NCBI GenBank assembly: GCA_028641055.1
Contig: CM054063.1
Location: 42,665,304-42,729,303, forward strand
Direction: 5' to 3'
Source of the DNA: Alopecurus myosuroides
Taxonomy: Eukaryota > Streptophyta > Magnoliopsida > Poales > Poaceae
DNA: 64,000 nt
Shown here: positions 22,601-34,060 of the stretch, piece after piece
How positions within the stretch are numbered: the first letter of the stretch is position 1
How the letters are laid out: each line of letters begins with the position of its first letter
Translations under genes and position numbers: made by a program
The notes under the pieces: model-generated
What the model was told of the DNA's origin: nothing
Seen by the model: the letters and a program-made list of their open reading frames with translations, nothing else
The model's database searches: none

Positions 22601-23572
22601 GTTATTCTATGTCTGTATGTCGATGACATATTGATCTTTGGGACCAATCTTGATTTAATCAAGGAAGTTAAGGATTTCTTATCTCGCTGTTTTGAGATGA
22701 AGGATCTAGGAGTAGCTGATGTTATCTTGAACATCAAGCTATTGAGAGATGATAATGGTGGGATCACACTGCTTCAATCTCACTATGTGGAAAAGGTCTT
22801 GAGTCGCTTTGGGTATAGTGACTGCAAGCCTTCTTCAACTCCATATGATGCTAGTTTGTTACTTCGAAAGAATCAACGGATTACTAGAGATCAACTGAGA
22901 TATTCTCAGATTATAGGCTCGCTTATGTATTTGGCGAGTGCCACGAGGCCTGACATCTCTTTTGCTGTGAGCAAATTGAGCCGGTTTGTTTCCAATCCGG
23001 GAGATGATCATTGGCGTGCGCTTGAGAGAGTTATGCGCTATTTAAAAGGCACTGCGAGCTATGGAATTCACTATACCGGAAACCCGAGGGTTCTGGAAGG
23101 ATATAGTGATTCTAATTGGATATCTGATGCTGATGAGCTTAAGGCCACTAGTGGTTATGTTTTTACACTTGGTGGTGGCGCTGTTTCCTGGAAGTCTTGC
23201 AAGCAGACCATCTTAACGAGGTCAACTATGGAAGCAGAACTCGCAGCATTAGACACAGCCACTGTTGAGGCAGAGTGGCTTCGTGAGCTCTTGATGGACT
23301 TGCCTATGGTTGAAAAACCAATACCCGCAATCCTAATGAACTGTGATAATCAAACTGTGATCGTCAAAGTGAACAGTTCTAAGGATAATGCAAAGTCATC
23401 AAGACATGTGAAGAGGAGATTAAAATCTGTCAGGAAATTGAAGAACTCCGGAGTTATTGCGTTGGATTATATCCAAACGTCCATGAACTTGGCAGATCCC
23501 TTCACAAAGGGTTTATCACGGAATGTGATAGATAATGCATCGAGGGAGATGGGTTTGAGACCCACGTTATGA
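19283..23572 (+). CDS. Copia H Gag-Pol polyprotein
   Basis: A 1429-codon frame with no break. In order by approximate residue: an acidic N-terminus (1-42) encoded in the LTR; a hydrophobic stretch (43-112) that is probably an intron; copia-type gag (about 120-350); CCHC knuckle [14 protein letters not shown] (about 366-379); aspartic protease [12 protein letters not shown] (about 423); integrase zinc finger (HSRLCH, then CQVC, about 555-595); integrase core ([26 protein letters not shown], about 615-715); RT with [13 protein letters not shown] (about 958) and YVDDILIFG (about 1112); and RNase H ([15 protein letters not shown], about 1272-1320). All catalytic residues I looked for are present. 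If the intron is removed the product is 1359 residues. The start was chosen as the first ATG after the TATA box in this frame. Confidence 0.93.
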   Translation: MSATADGDHFPNDDFFPDIGNLFINDMADTGNNNNGGAATAPSYVSLFHLYEMLLEFICLVLAIDCINLSTVLDLDVCMITVFATVAIHLLLFRIKSCAKLLIYSTIQKPDYRQFLAPAPSVIAATRPIPFKGVDFKRWRTRAVLWFQTLRCYAATKGKPEGDLNPAQLEAFEDMDTMFKSALLGIIDDSIVDPYMLFDNGKDMWAALEAKFGASDAGSELYVMEQFYDYRMTDERSVVQQAHEIQSLAKELEHFKCMLPDKFVAGGIIAKLPSSWSTFATSLKHKRQEFSVMDLIGSLDVEEKARAKDTRARVVEVGSSAHVVQKKHYPPNKPKYIKKKSEGKGKPDGKFKPSHSTNFKKRKGSCHVCGELTHWAPKCPKRYELQQQENSGKTANVVMADTEMKDSGYGIVPTILSVCHSPEWLVDTGANVHVCADASMFSSYQVTGTSPVLMGNGSHATVRGVGTVDLKFTSGKIVRLKNVHHVPSINKNLVSGSRLCRDGFKLVFESNKVVISKYGQFIGKGYECGGLFRLSLSDICTKVINNVCHDNDCDVWHSRLCHINFGCMTRLANMSLIPKFSTIKGSKCQVCVQAKQPRKSHKTAEARDLAPLELIHSDLCEMNGVLTKGGKKYFMTLIDDSTRYCYVYLLKSKDEALTYFKNYKAEAENQLDRKIKRLRSDRGGEYFSNEFNSFCAEHGIIHERTPPYSPQSNGVAERKNRTLSDLVNAMLDTSGLSKAWWGEALMTACHVLNRVPTKNKTITPFEEWERKRLKLSYLRTWGCLAKVNIPIPKKRKLGPKTVDCVLLGYAFNSIGYRFLVVKSEVSDMHVGTIMESNDATFFENIFPMKDMSSSSNQEKPVSSSEELAEIPESTIPIEHVENPEEDDNEVPVRSKRQRTAKSFGNDFIVYLVDDTPKTISEAYASLDADYWKEVVRCEMDSILANGTWEITDRPYGCKPVGCKWVFKKKLRPDGTIEKYKARLVAKGYTQKEGEDFFDTYSPVARLTTIRVLLSLAASHGLLVHQMDVKTAFLNGELDEEIYMEQPDGFVVPGQEGKVCKLLKSLYGLKQAPKQWHEKFERTLTAEGFVVNEADKCVYYRHGGGEGVILCLYVDDILIFGTNLDLIKEVKDFLSRCFEMKDLGVADVILNIKLLRDDNGGITLLQSHYVEKVLSRFGYSDCKPSSTPYDASLLLRKNQRITRDQLRYSQIIGSLMYLASATRPDISFAVSKLSRFVSNPGDDHWRALERVMRYLKGTASYGIHYTGNPRVLEGYSDSNWISDADELKATSGYVFTLGGGAVSWKSCKQTILTRSTMEAELAALDTATVEAEWLRELLMDLPMVEKPIPAILMNCDNQTVIVKVNSSKDNAKSSRHVKRRLKSVRKLKNSGVIALDYIQTSMNLADPFTKGLSRNVIDNASREMGLRPTL
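19411..19620 (+). other. Predicted intron across the LTR/internal junction of Copia H
   Basis: Donor GTACGT at 19411 and acceptor TTATAG ending at 19620. The interval is T-rich, with a CTAAT branch-point-like motif near 19585. It is 210 nt long (a multiple of three) and stop-free. Exon 1 ends in TC and exon 2 begins with G, so the codon TCG (Ser) is kept and the frame is unchanged. Unspliced, it would add 70 mostly hydrophobic residues, unusual for gag. The LTR ends at 19600, so splicing removes the LTR end and the primer-binding position together. Confidence 0.65.
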
Positions 23573-24128
23573 GTTGCCCACAGTGGTAACCCACTCTATG
23601 TGATCGGAGATCCCGTGAATTAGAAGTGGGAGACAAGCTGTTGGTCAGCTGAGAGGAGAGTATCCTTATACTTTATTCCACTCCATAAAAGATGCAATAC
23701 TCTCCTGATCTGTATGGTAGGTTGACATTTGTCTTAATGTGTTCCAAGTGGCTTATTTATATAAGCAGAGATGTGTCCTACAGAACATCTCCTGAGGAAC
23801 TCACCTATATGAGTCTGACTGTTAAACGTCGCAGTCTATGAGAATCGGGTGCTCTCTAGTATACTCATGAAAGGCCTTCGGAGTATGACGCATACGCTCC
23901 AAACCGCGGGGAAGCCTTGCGGCAGCCTAGTATCGGTTCAGACGTTGTGTGAAACGGGTATCACAGCAAACTTGTAGTTCAAGGTGTAGTCCACTATTCA
24001 AGTTGTGAACTAGTGTAGCATGATGTTCTAAGTGGAAGTTCAACTTAACAGTCTCCACTAACACCGGTATATAAACAATGTTTTGGAACAGAGTTTATGA
24101 AATGTGCTAATGACACTTTGTGGGGGAT
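23573..24128 (+). other. 3' untranslated segment and polypurine tract of Copia H
   Basis: 556 non-coding bases between the polyprotein stop and the 3' LTR. A purine-rich tract (TTTGTGGGGGAT) abuts the LTR start and would prime plus-strand synthesis. I see no extra ORF. Confidence 0.8.
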
Positions 24129-25114
24129 TGTTGGAATTTTACATGGGCTCCATCATATGGGCTCACTTGGCTAGCCCATTAAGCCCACTAAAAATCCTGA
24201 AATTGTCATGGCCCATTCATGAATAATAAGTGGAGTGAGTGGGACTAAAGTTTAGTCCCACATTGCTAGTTTGGAGAGAGTGGGAGCACCTTATAAGGTG
24301 AGCCATTCTAGCTCATGTATGAGTAGGCAAGGCAAGAGGAGAGGTGTGCCACACGCGCGCTCCTCCTCCTCCGCCGCCCGCCTCGCCACGCCTCGCCTCG
24401 CCTCGTCACGACACGTCACGACGCGCCGCGGGTTGCGGGAATGAGCCGAGCCGAGAGCGTTTATTTTGTCGATTGGGAAAACTTAATGAGTCATTAATTT
24501 GGTAATTAACGGACGCGTTAATTCCAAAACCGTTTCCGTTTCCTTTCTGGATCGTGGAGCCGAACCGACTCAGACGTGGAGTTACGCCCACGTCTCTCCC
24601 AGCCCGCATATAAATACGCGCATACGGTAAACCCTAGCCACCACTTCTTCATACCGTTCCAAAACACTGCGCCGCCAATTCAAGTCTTCTCCATCCCTCC
24701 TTCCGGCGTGCACCGCGAGAAGGGACAGCAGGCCTCCGGAACCCCGCCTCTTGTGATCCTGTACGGGAGAGGGGCGATCAGGTTTTTGGGGAGCGCATGA
24801 GCGCGACTGCTGACGGCGACCACTTCCCCAACGACGATTTCTTCCCCGACATCGGCAACCTCTTCATCAACGACATGGCCGACACCGGGAACAACAACAA
24901 CGGCGGTGCCGCTACCGCTCCATCGTACGTATCTCTCTTTCATCTGTATGAGATGTTACTGGAATTCATATGTCTAGTTCTTGCAATAGATTGTATCAAT
25001 CTGTCTACTGTACTAGATCTAGACGTTTGCATGATTACTGTATTTGCTACTGTCGCAATTCATCTACTGCTATTTCGAATTAAATCATGTGCTAAATTGC
25101 TAATATATTCAACA
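24129..25114 (+). mobile_element. 3' LTR of Copia H
   Basis: 986 bp, with no difference from the 5' LTR found by reading. It repeats the gag exon 1 (ATG at 24797) and the splice donor, but then runs into host sequence, so the short frame here is not a separate gene. Confidence 0.93.
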
Positions 25115-27507
25115 GTATGTTCCAGCTGGCAGTCCCTAGGACTATGGCTCCGGCCGGCGGCGCCCGGAAGCAGCAAGCATGCACAAGCACAGAACACACG
25201 GTGAAGGTTGTGTGGCTGCCGATTGCAAGGATGAATAGCGGACAGAAAATTGTTAGCACATATCAGAGTGCACATGCGGACATTTATACTGAAATCACGA
25301 AGAGCAGCTCAAAATTTAATTAACGAACAGATTGAGAGCATGAGATTGTGCTGCTACATGTCATACAGTGGAGATGGTCCCGTGGACCTGATTCATAAAA
25401 GCAGATGGTGATCAGGAATTTGTACCATTGAGGTCCGCTGCTTGATACTAGCATGCAAATTTTTCTGGTCCCAATTAATTTGCTTTCGACATTATTTTTA
25501 GATTATTTCCGACTTATATGGCTGATTCAAATGGAAGTGACTTTTCCGGTTATTAGCCAGACCCCTTTTTGTACCAAATCCAATTAATCATTCAGGTAAT
25601 AATTATAATATATGTGGCTCAATTAGTACTTACACGATTTTAATTGATTCAGGGTATAATCTTACTAGTAATTGGTCCCATAAATCGAGAAAAAATATAT
25701 ATTGTAATGTAGACGAGAAGATGCAGCTGTTGGCCAGGTTGTTTATTTGTGTCGTAAGAGCGTCCAGAACGCATGGGCGCTAATTCAATTGCTAATGAGC
25801 AGTTGCGCCATGCATGTAAATGTCGGCTGCCTAAAATCTAGATTTTGTACTGACTAATTAGTTAAGCATCAGTGGCATTGAAATGATTGGGAATATGGGA
25901 AAACGACTGGGATTTAATCCATGGCACCTGTAAACTAGCGTCCCATTGTGGGTGCCCTGACCGTGCAAGGGTTACACCAATATTTTTTTCACTTACCGTT
26001 TTTTTCTATCCAATTATTTGTTGAAATGGTCGGCAATTTATTTCTGAAATTCTTTAGTAATGTAGGATCTGAACCTGAAATTCATGCTTTTCATATCCTC
26101 TATTACACGGGTCGCAAGTTTCAAATTATATTTCATGATCTTTATGCGAATATTGTAGTGAGTTGTTATGCATATGGGGAAACCAATATAGAAATTATTG
26201 CCACCATATTCGATTTTTCTTTTTACATTTCTTCTTCAGTTATTATCTGACCGCAAAAAGTCTAAGAAAATCATTCTAAGCACAATTTCCTCATGCATCC
26301 CTAATGTTTAAGATGGGGTCTCTCATATCAAACTATCAGTGATTTATGTGGGAGTTTGGGGTGTACTATTACTTGGTGGAGTTATTGGTGTTGATTTCCT
26401 CACATGGTATCATTTTACTCGGTGTGTTCTTATGTGCGATCAGCTCTATGCATAACAGGGCACATTGAAATTGTTGTGAAAATCTAAGACAATTATTTTT
26501 AATTAAAAATATTAGTATGGTTTCACAATATTGTTGCTGCTCTTCTTACCTGGAATTTTGTGCATCCATGATTCACATCCACTGAACATGCATGGTGGAT
26601 GCCTTAGCTAAAGAAAATTTATAAGTCTATTGTTTTAGAGAAATAAATTTGTTTTTATTTGTGCGTGAAAGTTAGGTTTTCCATGTGGCACTTTTAACAA
26701 AATGAGTATTCTCGGTCCATTAATAATAATGGTTTTGCATTTTTGTTACTCATAAACCCAAGCATTTAAATTTGCACATGTCCTTTGTCATCTCTCTAGG
26801 TGGTATAGATGGAGCAGAAGTGCCCAGAGTGGCAGACGTTTATGAAATTATGGGAAGATACCCGTTACATCTATGGAAGAATTGAACTATTGATCGAGGT
26901 TTGTCGACAACTTTTCATTTGATCAATAGTTCACATTCGGTCTGAGTGTAGTATCTATAAAAAAAATCTTCAACACTATTCATATTATTTGTTTCGGTAA
27001 GAAACTAACACATGCAGAAGTACTACTTTAGAGTACCGTGAAGACTAAACCACATATTTCATGGCCCCGCTTAGATTGTTGTTTGGATAGTATTTTTTCC
27101 ACTTTCTGTTTCTTGGTACATTTGTCATAAACAGGAAAAGAAATATTTGAATATAATATTCTTATTGTATATGTGAAATATAATAACATTCCAATGTTAT
27201 GTGAAAATATGTTCAGAATGTAACTGTAAGGTTGTACAAAAATATGACTCTATTATCTAATTCTATCCCATGTTTAGTTTGTAAAATGAAATTTACATTT
27301 TTTACATACACTTTAATTTGTGTCAAGACTAAATTAGAATGGTTCATATACGTATTTGTATGCAGTCCTTAATCATACAGAGTTACTTGGCCAATATTCA
27401 GTTCATAATCTCTCCGTGTTGACGACTTCAAAAAAAAAAAAAAATCTCGGTGTTGATCTTTAATGAAGTTGCACCACATCGTCCTTTCTCTATCTTCTCT
27501 ATCTCTA
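25115..27507. other. Unassigned region between Copia H and the Helitron
   Basis: AT-rich sequence without a gene I can recognise. The short frame at 25117-25323 has no recognisable domain. A poly-A run lies at about 27430-27444. Older, diverged repeats may be present but I cannot name them. Confidence 0.5.
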
Positions 27508-29271
27508 TCTCTACTACCTAAAAGAATATTTTGGTTCCGTCTTCGCTCGCCTCGCGATACGTCGCTCTTTCGTCAATCGCACCGCAGGCCGCAGCTTCTT
27601 TCGACCGGTTTCCCAAATTTTTTTCCACCATGCGACAGACAGTTAATGACGAAACAGTCAATTCCCCCTCTCCTGCTATCTCTCGCGTGATTCCCGCTCT
27701 GAGTTCTGCCTTGCCATATTTCCTTCCTTCCGTGGATCTGGCTGCCGGCCGCTGATTTGGGTGAGCAGGACGTCAGCTTTACCCAGGATATGTCTGGCCG
27801 GCTACTCTCACCTCTACCCGATATCTCTCCATCTGTTCCCCTCAAGCGGTCCTCACCGACCGGCTCTTGCCCCTGTGCGGCGGCGCCCGATGCGTCTGCA
27901 CGGCGGCACCCAAAGAACTGCGCCGGCCCGCGACCATATCGAGCACCATGAGCTCGGCGGCGCCCGCATCCACCTCCAGCCGACGGCCTCGTGCCCCCGC
28001 CTCTCCTACTCGGAGAAAAGGTAACAATACAATTGGACCATTCGTCGATGACACCGGCAGGCTAACATCAATGATGGTTGCTCTTTCTGTGGGTCGAACG
28101 GTGGCTTCGCAGGTGCGAGGCGAACTATGCATATGAGCGTCCACTCACGCTGCCGAGATCAAGGAAGGGGAGGTGCCAAGAAGAGAATGTCTGCTGGGCT
28201 TTTCTATATGTGTAACTTTTCGTATGCAACCTCAAATGGAAGTTGAATTTAATCAGGCAATTTTCAAGTTATCAAGTTGAACCCTATCCAATTATCCATG
28301 CGATTTTCATTCAGTTTGTTCTTAATATGGATATATATTTTATTTCTTGGTGGTGACAAGGTAATGAAATTGTTCATGTAATATCTCCAGGTGAAACAAT
28401 TATGTAAGGGAGTGGTCGATCCTTGATGGACGCGGGGAATGACGACCTGCTTGATTGAGGTATTAGATCATACTGTTGCATTTCGGCATGGCATTATATT
28501 AAATGGAGAGCATGGCATTACCCAATGTGTATATTTTTTTTGGAAACTGGAGAAGTATGTTGCTTCGTTGAGTAGGCTTAGGGGTCTATCATCGCCAAGG
28601 TCGGAAGGATTGCCAAAGAAGCATGAGAATTTTGAAGCTGGCAATAGGTAAGTGTTGGTAAAATAAGTCTAGAATCAATAATGGGGAAGCGTGACTAGCT
28701 CCCAAGAGATTAAACCATCTAGATTTTCATCTCTGCATACTTCGTAGTTGCACTCCTATATTTCACACACTCCTTACTCTTGTCCTCGCACACTTCTATC
28801 CTAAATTAATGATGTCGGACACACTCACCTGACCTAAATGTGATAATCATGTCCAACAGTACATCCAAGATCGAAGAGAAACTTCTATTTTGTTAGATAT
28901 ATTTTTCTTACTGATTTTTGCGATTGCACGTCATCTTCTTGCTGTGTCAAAAGGCTTTCTTGAAGAACGCAATAGAGCTGAAGTCGATAGAATGGTAGAA
29001 GAAATTACACCCACGATTTGATAGTTGATGTCAGCCCGACCAAAACCTATTGTTGCATCTATTGCAGCACCAGTTCATTCAGTTTTCTCGCATGTTGGTG
29101 CTGCTCAATCGGACCCTTTCAAAGATTACGACCTTTTGACAAGGATTTACTATGTTACTTCATCATTGGTGCTATGCCTTTTGGTGGAGAAACTGAATAT
29201 TAGTAGTTATGGAATACAACAAATTGTTTTCTTCTATCATCTAGGTTCTTGCACATGCTTATTGGTTAGCA

Positions 29272-29274
<3 letters not shown>

Positions 29275-29357
<83 letters not shown>
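29275..29357. repeat. (TA)n microsatellite
   Basis: About 83 bp of uninterrupted TA dinucleotides inside the Helitron. Confidence 0.95.
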
Positions 29358-29360
<3 letters not shown>

Positions 29361-29984
29361 GGCACACCACAGGATCGTAATTATAAAAATGTTACTTCAG
29401 TTAGAACAACTGGATAGCTGATCCTTTTCCAGCAGACAAAAGCAACCTACCTTGAAACCTTACCTATATAAAGGTAGGCAATCGACTCTCTTCTACAGCC
29501 TGGAGACTAATGCTGCACTTTATGACTGATGATGCTCACAATACATTGACCCTCTTACATTACTGCTCACTGCTAGAAACTAGAAAAACGACACTTCTAT
29601 TTTTCTGGTCGTTGGTCGATGCCAAATGGATGGCATGTTCTCGAGTATTATATTCACTTTTGAATTGATTTCATGCTTGAAGCTGCAAATTCACAAATAT
29701 ATTTAAAAAATAACCCAAATAGAAGTACATATATACATACATGAAAATTTGATTCTGAAACCACATTGAGCTTCTATGTACGTGCAGTTCACTTTCTTTG
29801 TGGTTTAACAATATACGTGTAGTTTGCTGTCTATTCTATTTGAAGAACCTTGTTCTTAATTTTTTGTCTACATTTTTTATTGTGTTTTTCTGTTTTCTAT
29901 TGAAAATATATACCCATGTGTTCTTGTAGTTTTGTAGATCCTTGATGGTTGCATGGTGGTGTTCTTTTTTATACAGATGATATC

Positions 29985-30395
29985 TTGTTTCCTCGCAATC
30001 GAACAAGGGCCAACTCCGGAAACCCCGGGCTACCCAATGGCTGCACGCCCATGGGCCACATCCTCTACGACATGGTCATGAGGTACAACCCAAGACCCCT
30101 ACTGGAGTACTGGTTAAACGACGACCGCTTCGTCTTCTCCGCCGTACACGGATGCATGCTCCAGGCCGCGCTGCTCTATCAAGGTAAAGCCGCTTCCAGT
30201 TCTATGATTCGTTGTATCCTCATCTGTTTTTTCTTTCATGTGAGAGCATGAGATTAAATGCTTGGACTTCTTGGCTTATGCATGTCCTCTTGGCCAGGAT
30301 AACGCAAATGCGTCGGATTGGCACTTGCAGAGAAGAACCTGGTTGCTCGTTTCAACAAGCCTGATAGTGAAGTTGTTCATCATCACACAAGATAT
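29985..30395 (+). pseudogene. Transketolase exon fragments captured by the Helitron
   Basis: Transketolase is a thiamine-diphosphate enzyme of the pentose phosphate and Calvin cycles. Two exon remnants can be read. The first (about 29985-30183) has the N-terminal block [20 protein letters not shown], then VMRYNP and [15 protein letters not shown]. The second (30298 to about 30395) has [20 protein letters not shown]. An intron with GT (30184) and AG (30297) borders separates them. In functional enzymes the first block reads GHPG; here the histidine is asparagine, and SAGHGC has become SAVHGC. There are frameshifts before the first block and at the start of the second. A stretch normally between these blocks is missing. 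It is not a working gene. Confidence 0.8.
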
Positions 30396-31117
30396 TCTGA
30401 CTTAGTATTTTCCATTTAGTTTGAGTGAAAACAACTCTACATCTCCCAACATAATGGATTCACTTGTCATACGAAAATTTCAGCCATTGTGGCAACAAAT
30501 ATGGACGGATCAAAGTTAGACGAGAAGTACAAAGAAGGTTCGGTAGAGTTCTACACCATGTTTTGGTATCGTCATTGGAGAGGCGGGTAAATAGCCCGCT
30601 GATGGATATGAGGCAATGGTCATTACAGACACAAAATATGGGAAGGCATATGTTTTTTTTCCAGCAAATGTCCATGGTTAAATATTTAATACTATGCTTA
30701 AGTTACTTACCATGTGGCCATCTTTTGTCGTGTTAAGAAGATTGCAACGGATCAACGTTGAAGTGGAGGAGGAAGACTGCAGGGCACATGATGATAACAA
30801 CTCACAAGATGAGATGTGATAAAGAGGAAGATATATGTCTTAGGCCATGATATTAGAAACTCATTAGCACCCATGTATGATTGAATGGCTTTCTTTGGTA
30901 ATTTCGTCATTTTTTATTATTCGGTGGAAATGAATGGAAATTTGAGTGGTCGGTTACAGGAGGAATGAAATGAGAAAAAATGCTAGACTTTTCTTAACAA
31001 ATTATTGTAACTTTTTATTAAAAATTGTTGTTGCCGTATGTTTCTTACTGTTTTCTTGTTCAAGATGCTTTCTTCGATAACCAAAAGGGATATTATTGTT
31101 GTCTTAGCCTAAAATGT

Positions 31118-31208
31118 TTAAAATGGTGGGAAGTAAGGTGACACCTGATGGAGTGAAAAGTTAAAATGGTGGGAAGTACAGAAGGTGACACCAGATGGGG
31201 TGAAAGGG
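31118..31208 (+). repeat. Two-copy direct repeat near the Helitron 3' end
   Basis: 31118-31160 and 31161-31208 both start TTAAAATGGTGGGAAGTA and share GGTGACACC and GGGTGAAA-like blocks. It is an imperfect tandem duplication of about 45 bp. Confidence 0.8.
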
Positions 31209-31445
31209 TAAATAGCAAAATGCACGGGGTATTTGAAAAATCATTGTGCTTGTGGCATCCAACAAAATAAAATCAACTATGTCTTGTTCCCGTAGCAACG
31301 CACGGGCATTTAACTAGTCAATATCAAACATTACATCGACCAGGTTCACAGTCTCCTTTTAGTATCTTTGAATGCTCCAACATTACTAATTCATACTTCC
31401 TGCAAAAAAATGGAAGCATTAAAATTTTAAATTTTAACTCTTTTA

Positions 31446-32778
31446 GCGCATCTCCAGTTGTCCCCCCAGACCCCTCATGCGGCCTTTTTCGCGCCGGAAG
31501 CGGCGAATAGCGCCGTTTCTTCACCACTCGGCCCCCATAAGCCCAAATAGCGCCGTTTCGGCGCTATTTCGCGCCGCGGCACCCAGGCCGAACCCAGCCC
31601 GCGGCCGCGCGCGCGGGCCAGCTCTGTCAGTGACGCGCCTGGAAAACGCGGGAACAGAATCCCCCGCTCGTGACCTTCTTCTCGGCGCCCGCGCCGTCAA
31701 AGGCTGCCGAAATAATGGCGTGGCTGTTGGCCAGTGCATGCGCCCCAGTCAAAGGCTGCCGGATTAATGGCGGGGCGGCAGCGGAGATACGCGCGGCGCG
31801 GCGACTGGCCCGCCAGGCTATGATAAGGGTGCCCGCCCCTCTCCGGCCGCCCATTCTCGCCTCCTCCTCCTCTCCGTTCTTCCCCATTCTCGCCTCCTCC
31901 TCCTCGCCGCAACGATGGGCCGTCTCTGGGGCGCGTGGCCCGAGAGAGACGACGACGAGCTGCAGCCAACGCAGCAAGTGGCGCAGGGAGCGGCGGCGCC
32001 CGAGCAGCCGCCTGTCCAGAATGAGGTGCCACCCGAGCAGGAAGCGGCGCAGGCTGCCCGGCGTGCTGCCCGTCGCTGGAGGAGGGAGCGGAGGAGGCAG
32101 CCCATATGGCCGGAGCAGCACGCCGGGCTGCACTCCTTCGAGACCGCGCAGAACGAGGGCGCGTACCGCCAGGTCTGCGGCGTCGTCGAGCAGGCGGCGG
32201 ATTCGGCGGAGGCTGCCGCCATTCGGGCCTCTCTGGAGACGCACCAGAGGGAAGAGGCGGCGCGAGAGGTGCGCCGGCAGCTGGCCGAGAACGCTGCATC
32301 GGCCGAGAAACAGGGCGTCATCGCGTTGTACGAGGCCGACCGGCGGCAGGTGGCGCTGCAGAGCGAGCGGCGCAACCGTCCGCCCTCCGAGCAGGCGCAG
32401 CTGCACCGGCTGCGGGTGCAAGGCCGAGCGGAGTGGGCGGAGCAACGCTGGCTCGCCGCGGCGAGGGAGGGCGAAGCTGGTCCCTCCAACCAGCTGGTTG
32501 CGAAGGGGGGTCGCGAGGAGGACGCCGATGAAGACGACGATGCCTAAGGTAGTCGTCGCATACATCAATAAAATTTCTGTCCATGTTTTAGTTTAAATTT
32601 GCGTCGAATATGTACGCACTTCGCTAAATCAATAAAATTCGCCTAGGTTTTTAAATTGCGTTTGTTTAGGCCGAAATTTGGGCTCGGGAGCGACTGGGAA
32701 GACTGCTCCCCAAGGTTCCAGAATAGCGCCGTTTGGCGCCGCGGCGACCCCTGGGGGACGCAACGACTGGAGATGCGC
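31446..32778 (+). mobile_element. PIF/Harbinger-like DNA transposon with an ORF
   Basis: 1333 bp with terminal inverted repeats GCGCATCTCCAGT (left) and their complement (right), flanked by TTA on both sides (31443-31445 and 32779-32781). A 3-bp TTA duplication is typical of PIF/Harbinger. No transposase domain is seen, so it is non-autonomous. It is much richer in GC than its surroundings. Confidence 0.75.
31915..32547 (+). CDS. Uncharacterised Ala/Arg/Glu-rich protein in the Harbinger-like element
   Basis: A 210-codon uninterrupted frame from ATG. The protein is rich in Ala, Arg, Glu and Gln and probably helical or coiled-coil through most of its length (about 60-175). A conserved-looking aromatic patch WPEQHAGLHSFE is near residue 65. 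It ends in an acidic tail EEDADEDDDA. I see no signal peptide, membrane segment, DDE motif or Myb motif that I can name. Two AATAAA signals follow at about 32567 and 32629, before the right inverted repeat, so a whole transcription unit could lie within the transposon. The overlapping frames on both strands are by-products of the GC-rich sequence. Function unknown. Confidence 0.5.
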   Translation: MGRLWGAWPERDDDELQPTQQVAQGAAAPEQPPVQNEVPPEQEAAQAARRAARRWRRERRRQPIWPEQHAGLHSFETAQNEGAYRQVCGVVEQAADSAEAAAIRASLETHQREEAAREVRRQLAENAASAEKQGVIALYEADRRQVALQSERRNRPPSEQAQLHRLRVQGRAEWAEQRWLAAAREGEAGPSNQLVAKGGREEDADEDDDA

Positions 32779-32922
32779 TTAACACTATAAGTTTAGAACA
32801 TTTTTAGTTCCTATAAACTTTACAAGAAAAAAAATTCTTGAAATGTAGTGAGAAATTGTGTTCAAGAATTAAGAGAACCCAGATAATAACTAGCCCGTGC
32901 ATATGCATGGGTTTACGACTAG

Positions 32923-33729
32923 TGTATAAGAGTTGAGATAGCTGTCGCCGTCCATCCTTCCTTGTGCCAGCTAGCCGGAACTGATCAATCGTTCCATTCT
33001 AGAGATAGCTAGCTTTGCATTGCCGTGCCTTCGCTCCCGGCCGCAGCTTCGCGCTCCCGCTTGCCTGCACGGCTTCATCCCGAGCATGGAGAGTATGAAT
33101 CTTCGAACGGCTTTAGGATTTTGCGAGAGGTGTGAAAAATCGATGGCTGGAGCCTTTGGTATTCCCATGCCAATTTTTGGCATGTATATGCCCCTCCAAA
33201 CGGTAAACATACAGATTGAAGGCTCGCATTTTCGGTGGCTCTAAAACATAGCTAGCTGTTCTGAACAAAATATTGGTATGAACTTGTGAAGTCGCCGGAA
33301 TTTTACAAGTTCTGCGTTTTTACGGGTACCGCTAGAGATGCTCTTAGGTGAGTGGGATATGCCTCAAGACGTATGAGACAAGAAGACCGTCCACCCCATA
33401 CACGGAATGCTGCTGCCACTGTCGATGCTCAAGAGTGAAGACATACCCCCTGACCCGTGCTCAGGTCCGGAGACGAATCACGAGACATGTGATAATACAA
33501 GCCACAAGGGCATGTACATGGACAGGTTCGGCTCCATGCCAAACCCATCGGTGTCTTTGGTTGCACGTGAGGCCTCCAAACAGGGTTCCCCTATACGGTG
33601 CCTACGGCGAGCCTGTAGCTCCAACTCGCCCACTGTCAGCTAGTTGGCTGGTTCCTATAGGATCGGATAGCTGGTTCGCTCGCTCGCTTCTGGGCCGGCC
33701 CATTTGTATTTTTTTTCTTTTTTATTTCT
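32923..33729. other. Unassigned region
   Basis: No gene recognised. At about 33330-33345 the sequence CTAGAGATGCTCTTA looks like one end of a Harbinger-type MITE, but I found no partner. The short frames here carry no domain. Confidence 0.45.
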
Positions 33730-34060
33730 AATGTTAGAAAAATTTATATAACTTAAAATTAATATTTTTAACGGTGAACAATTTTTATGTTTGAACGATT
33801 CCAAAAAATAAAAATAAAATATTACGTATGAACAATTTTCAAATTTGAACAATTTTCATTTAAACAATTTTAAATTTTGAACCGTTTTAAAAATTAAATA
33901 TGAACGATTTTTAAATCTGAACAATTTTCGAAAATACAACAAAATTTTAAAATGAACAAATTTTAAAACTAAACTTTTTTCATTTGAACAAATTTAAAAC
34001 TTGAACATTTTCTATCCGAACAAATTTTGAATTTAAACATTTAAAGTTTGAATAGATTAC
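33730..34060. repeat. AT-rich degenerate tandem repeat
   Basis: Recurring units like GAACAATTTTCAAATTT about every 17-22 bases, diverged. It is very AT-rich, without coding potential. Confidence 0.6.

Larger units (their letters stand above)
18615..25114 (+). mobile_element. Intact Copia retrotransposon H
   Basis: 6500 bp, flanked by a perfect 5-bp target duplication GTATG (18610-18614 and 25115-25119). It has two 986-bp LTRs that appear identical by reading, a single uninterrupted gag-to-RNase H frame, and a polypurine tract before the 3' LTR. The domain order protease-integrase-RT-RNase H defines Ty1/Copia. Identical LTRs and the open frame indicate a recent insertion. A Tork/TAR-like lineage is possible but I am not sure. 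Confidence 0.95.
27508..31317 (+). mobile_element. Non-autonomous Helitron with captured gene fragments
   Basis: The 5' end is TCTCTACTACC preceded by A. The 3' end is a hairpin CCCGT-agcaacgc-ACGGG, then CATTTAA and the terminal CTAG followed by T. This fits Helitron insertion between A and T without duplication. The 3' sequence is very like known grass Helitron ends. No Rep/helicase gene is present, so it depends on another element. Inside are a GC-rich 5' part (27540-28140), decayed transketolase exons and a long TA repeat. Confidence 0.75.
31318..32922 (+). mobile_element. Possible second Helitron, 3' end at 32922
   Basis: At the right end CCCGTGCATATGCATGGG forms a hairpin, followed by TTTACGA and CTAG then T, a Helitron 3' terminus. 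The 5' end is uncertain. A TC directly follows the first Helitron's CTAG (31318), which would make a tandem insertion. Without the Harbinger-like element inside it, it would be only about 270 bp. Confidence 0.45.

Noticed and set aside
24797..25204. A 135-codon frame at the right end of Copia H
   Set aside because: It is the 3' LTR copy of gag exon 1 running into flanking DNA, not a gene.
27531..28144. GC-rich frames in the 5' part of the Helitron
   Set aside because: No recognisable domain, and several overlapping frames of equal quality.
31627..32596. Several long frames on both strands over the Harbinger-like ORF
   Set aside because: Very GC-rich DNA opens many frames. Only 31915-32547 has an ATG, acidic tail and downstream polyadenylation signals in a sensible order.
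33320..33346. Harbinger-type MITE end CTAGAGATGCTCTTA
   Set aside because: No matching left end or duplication was found nearby.
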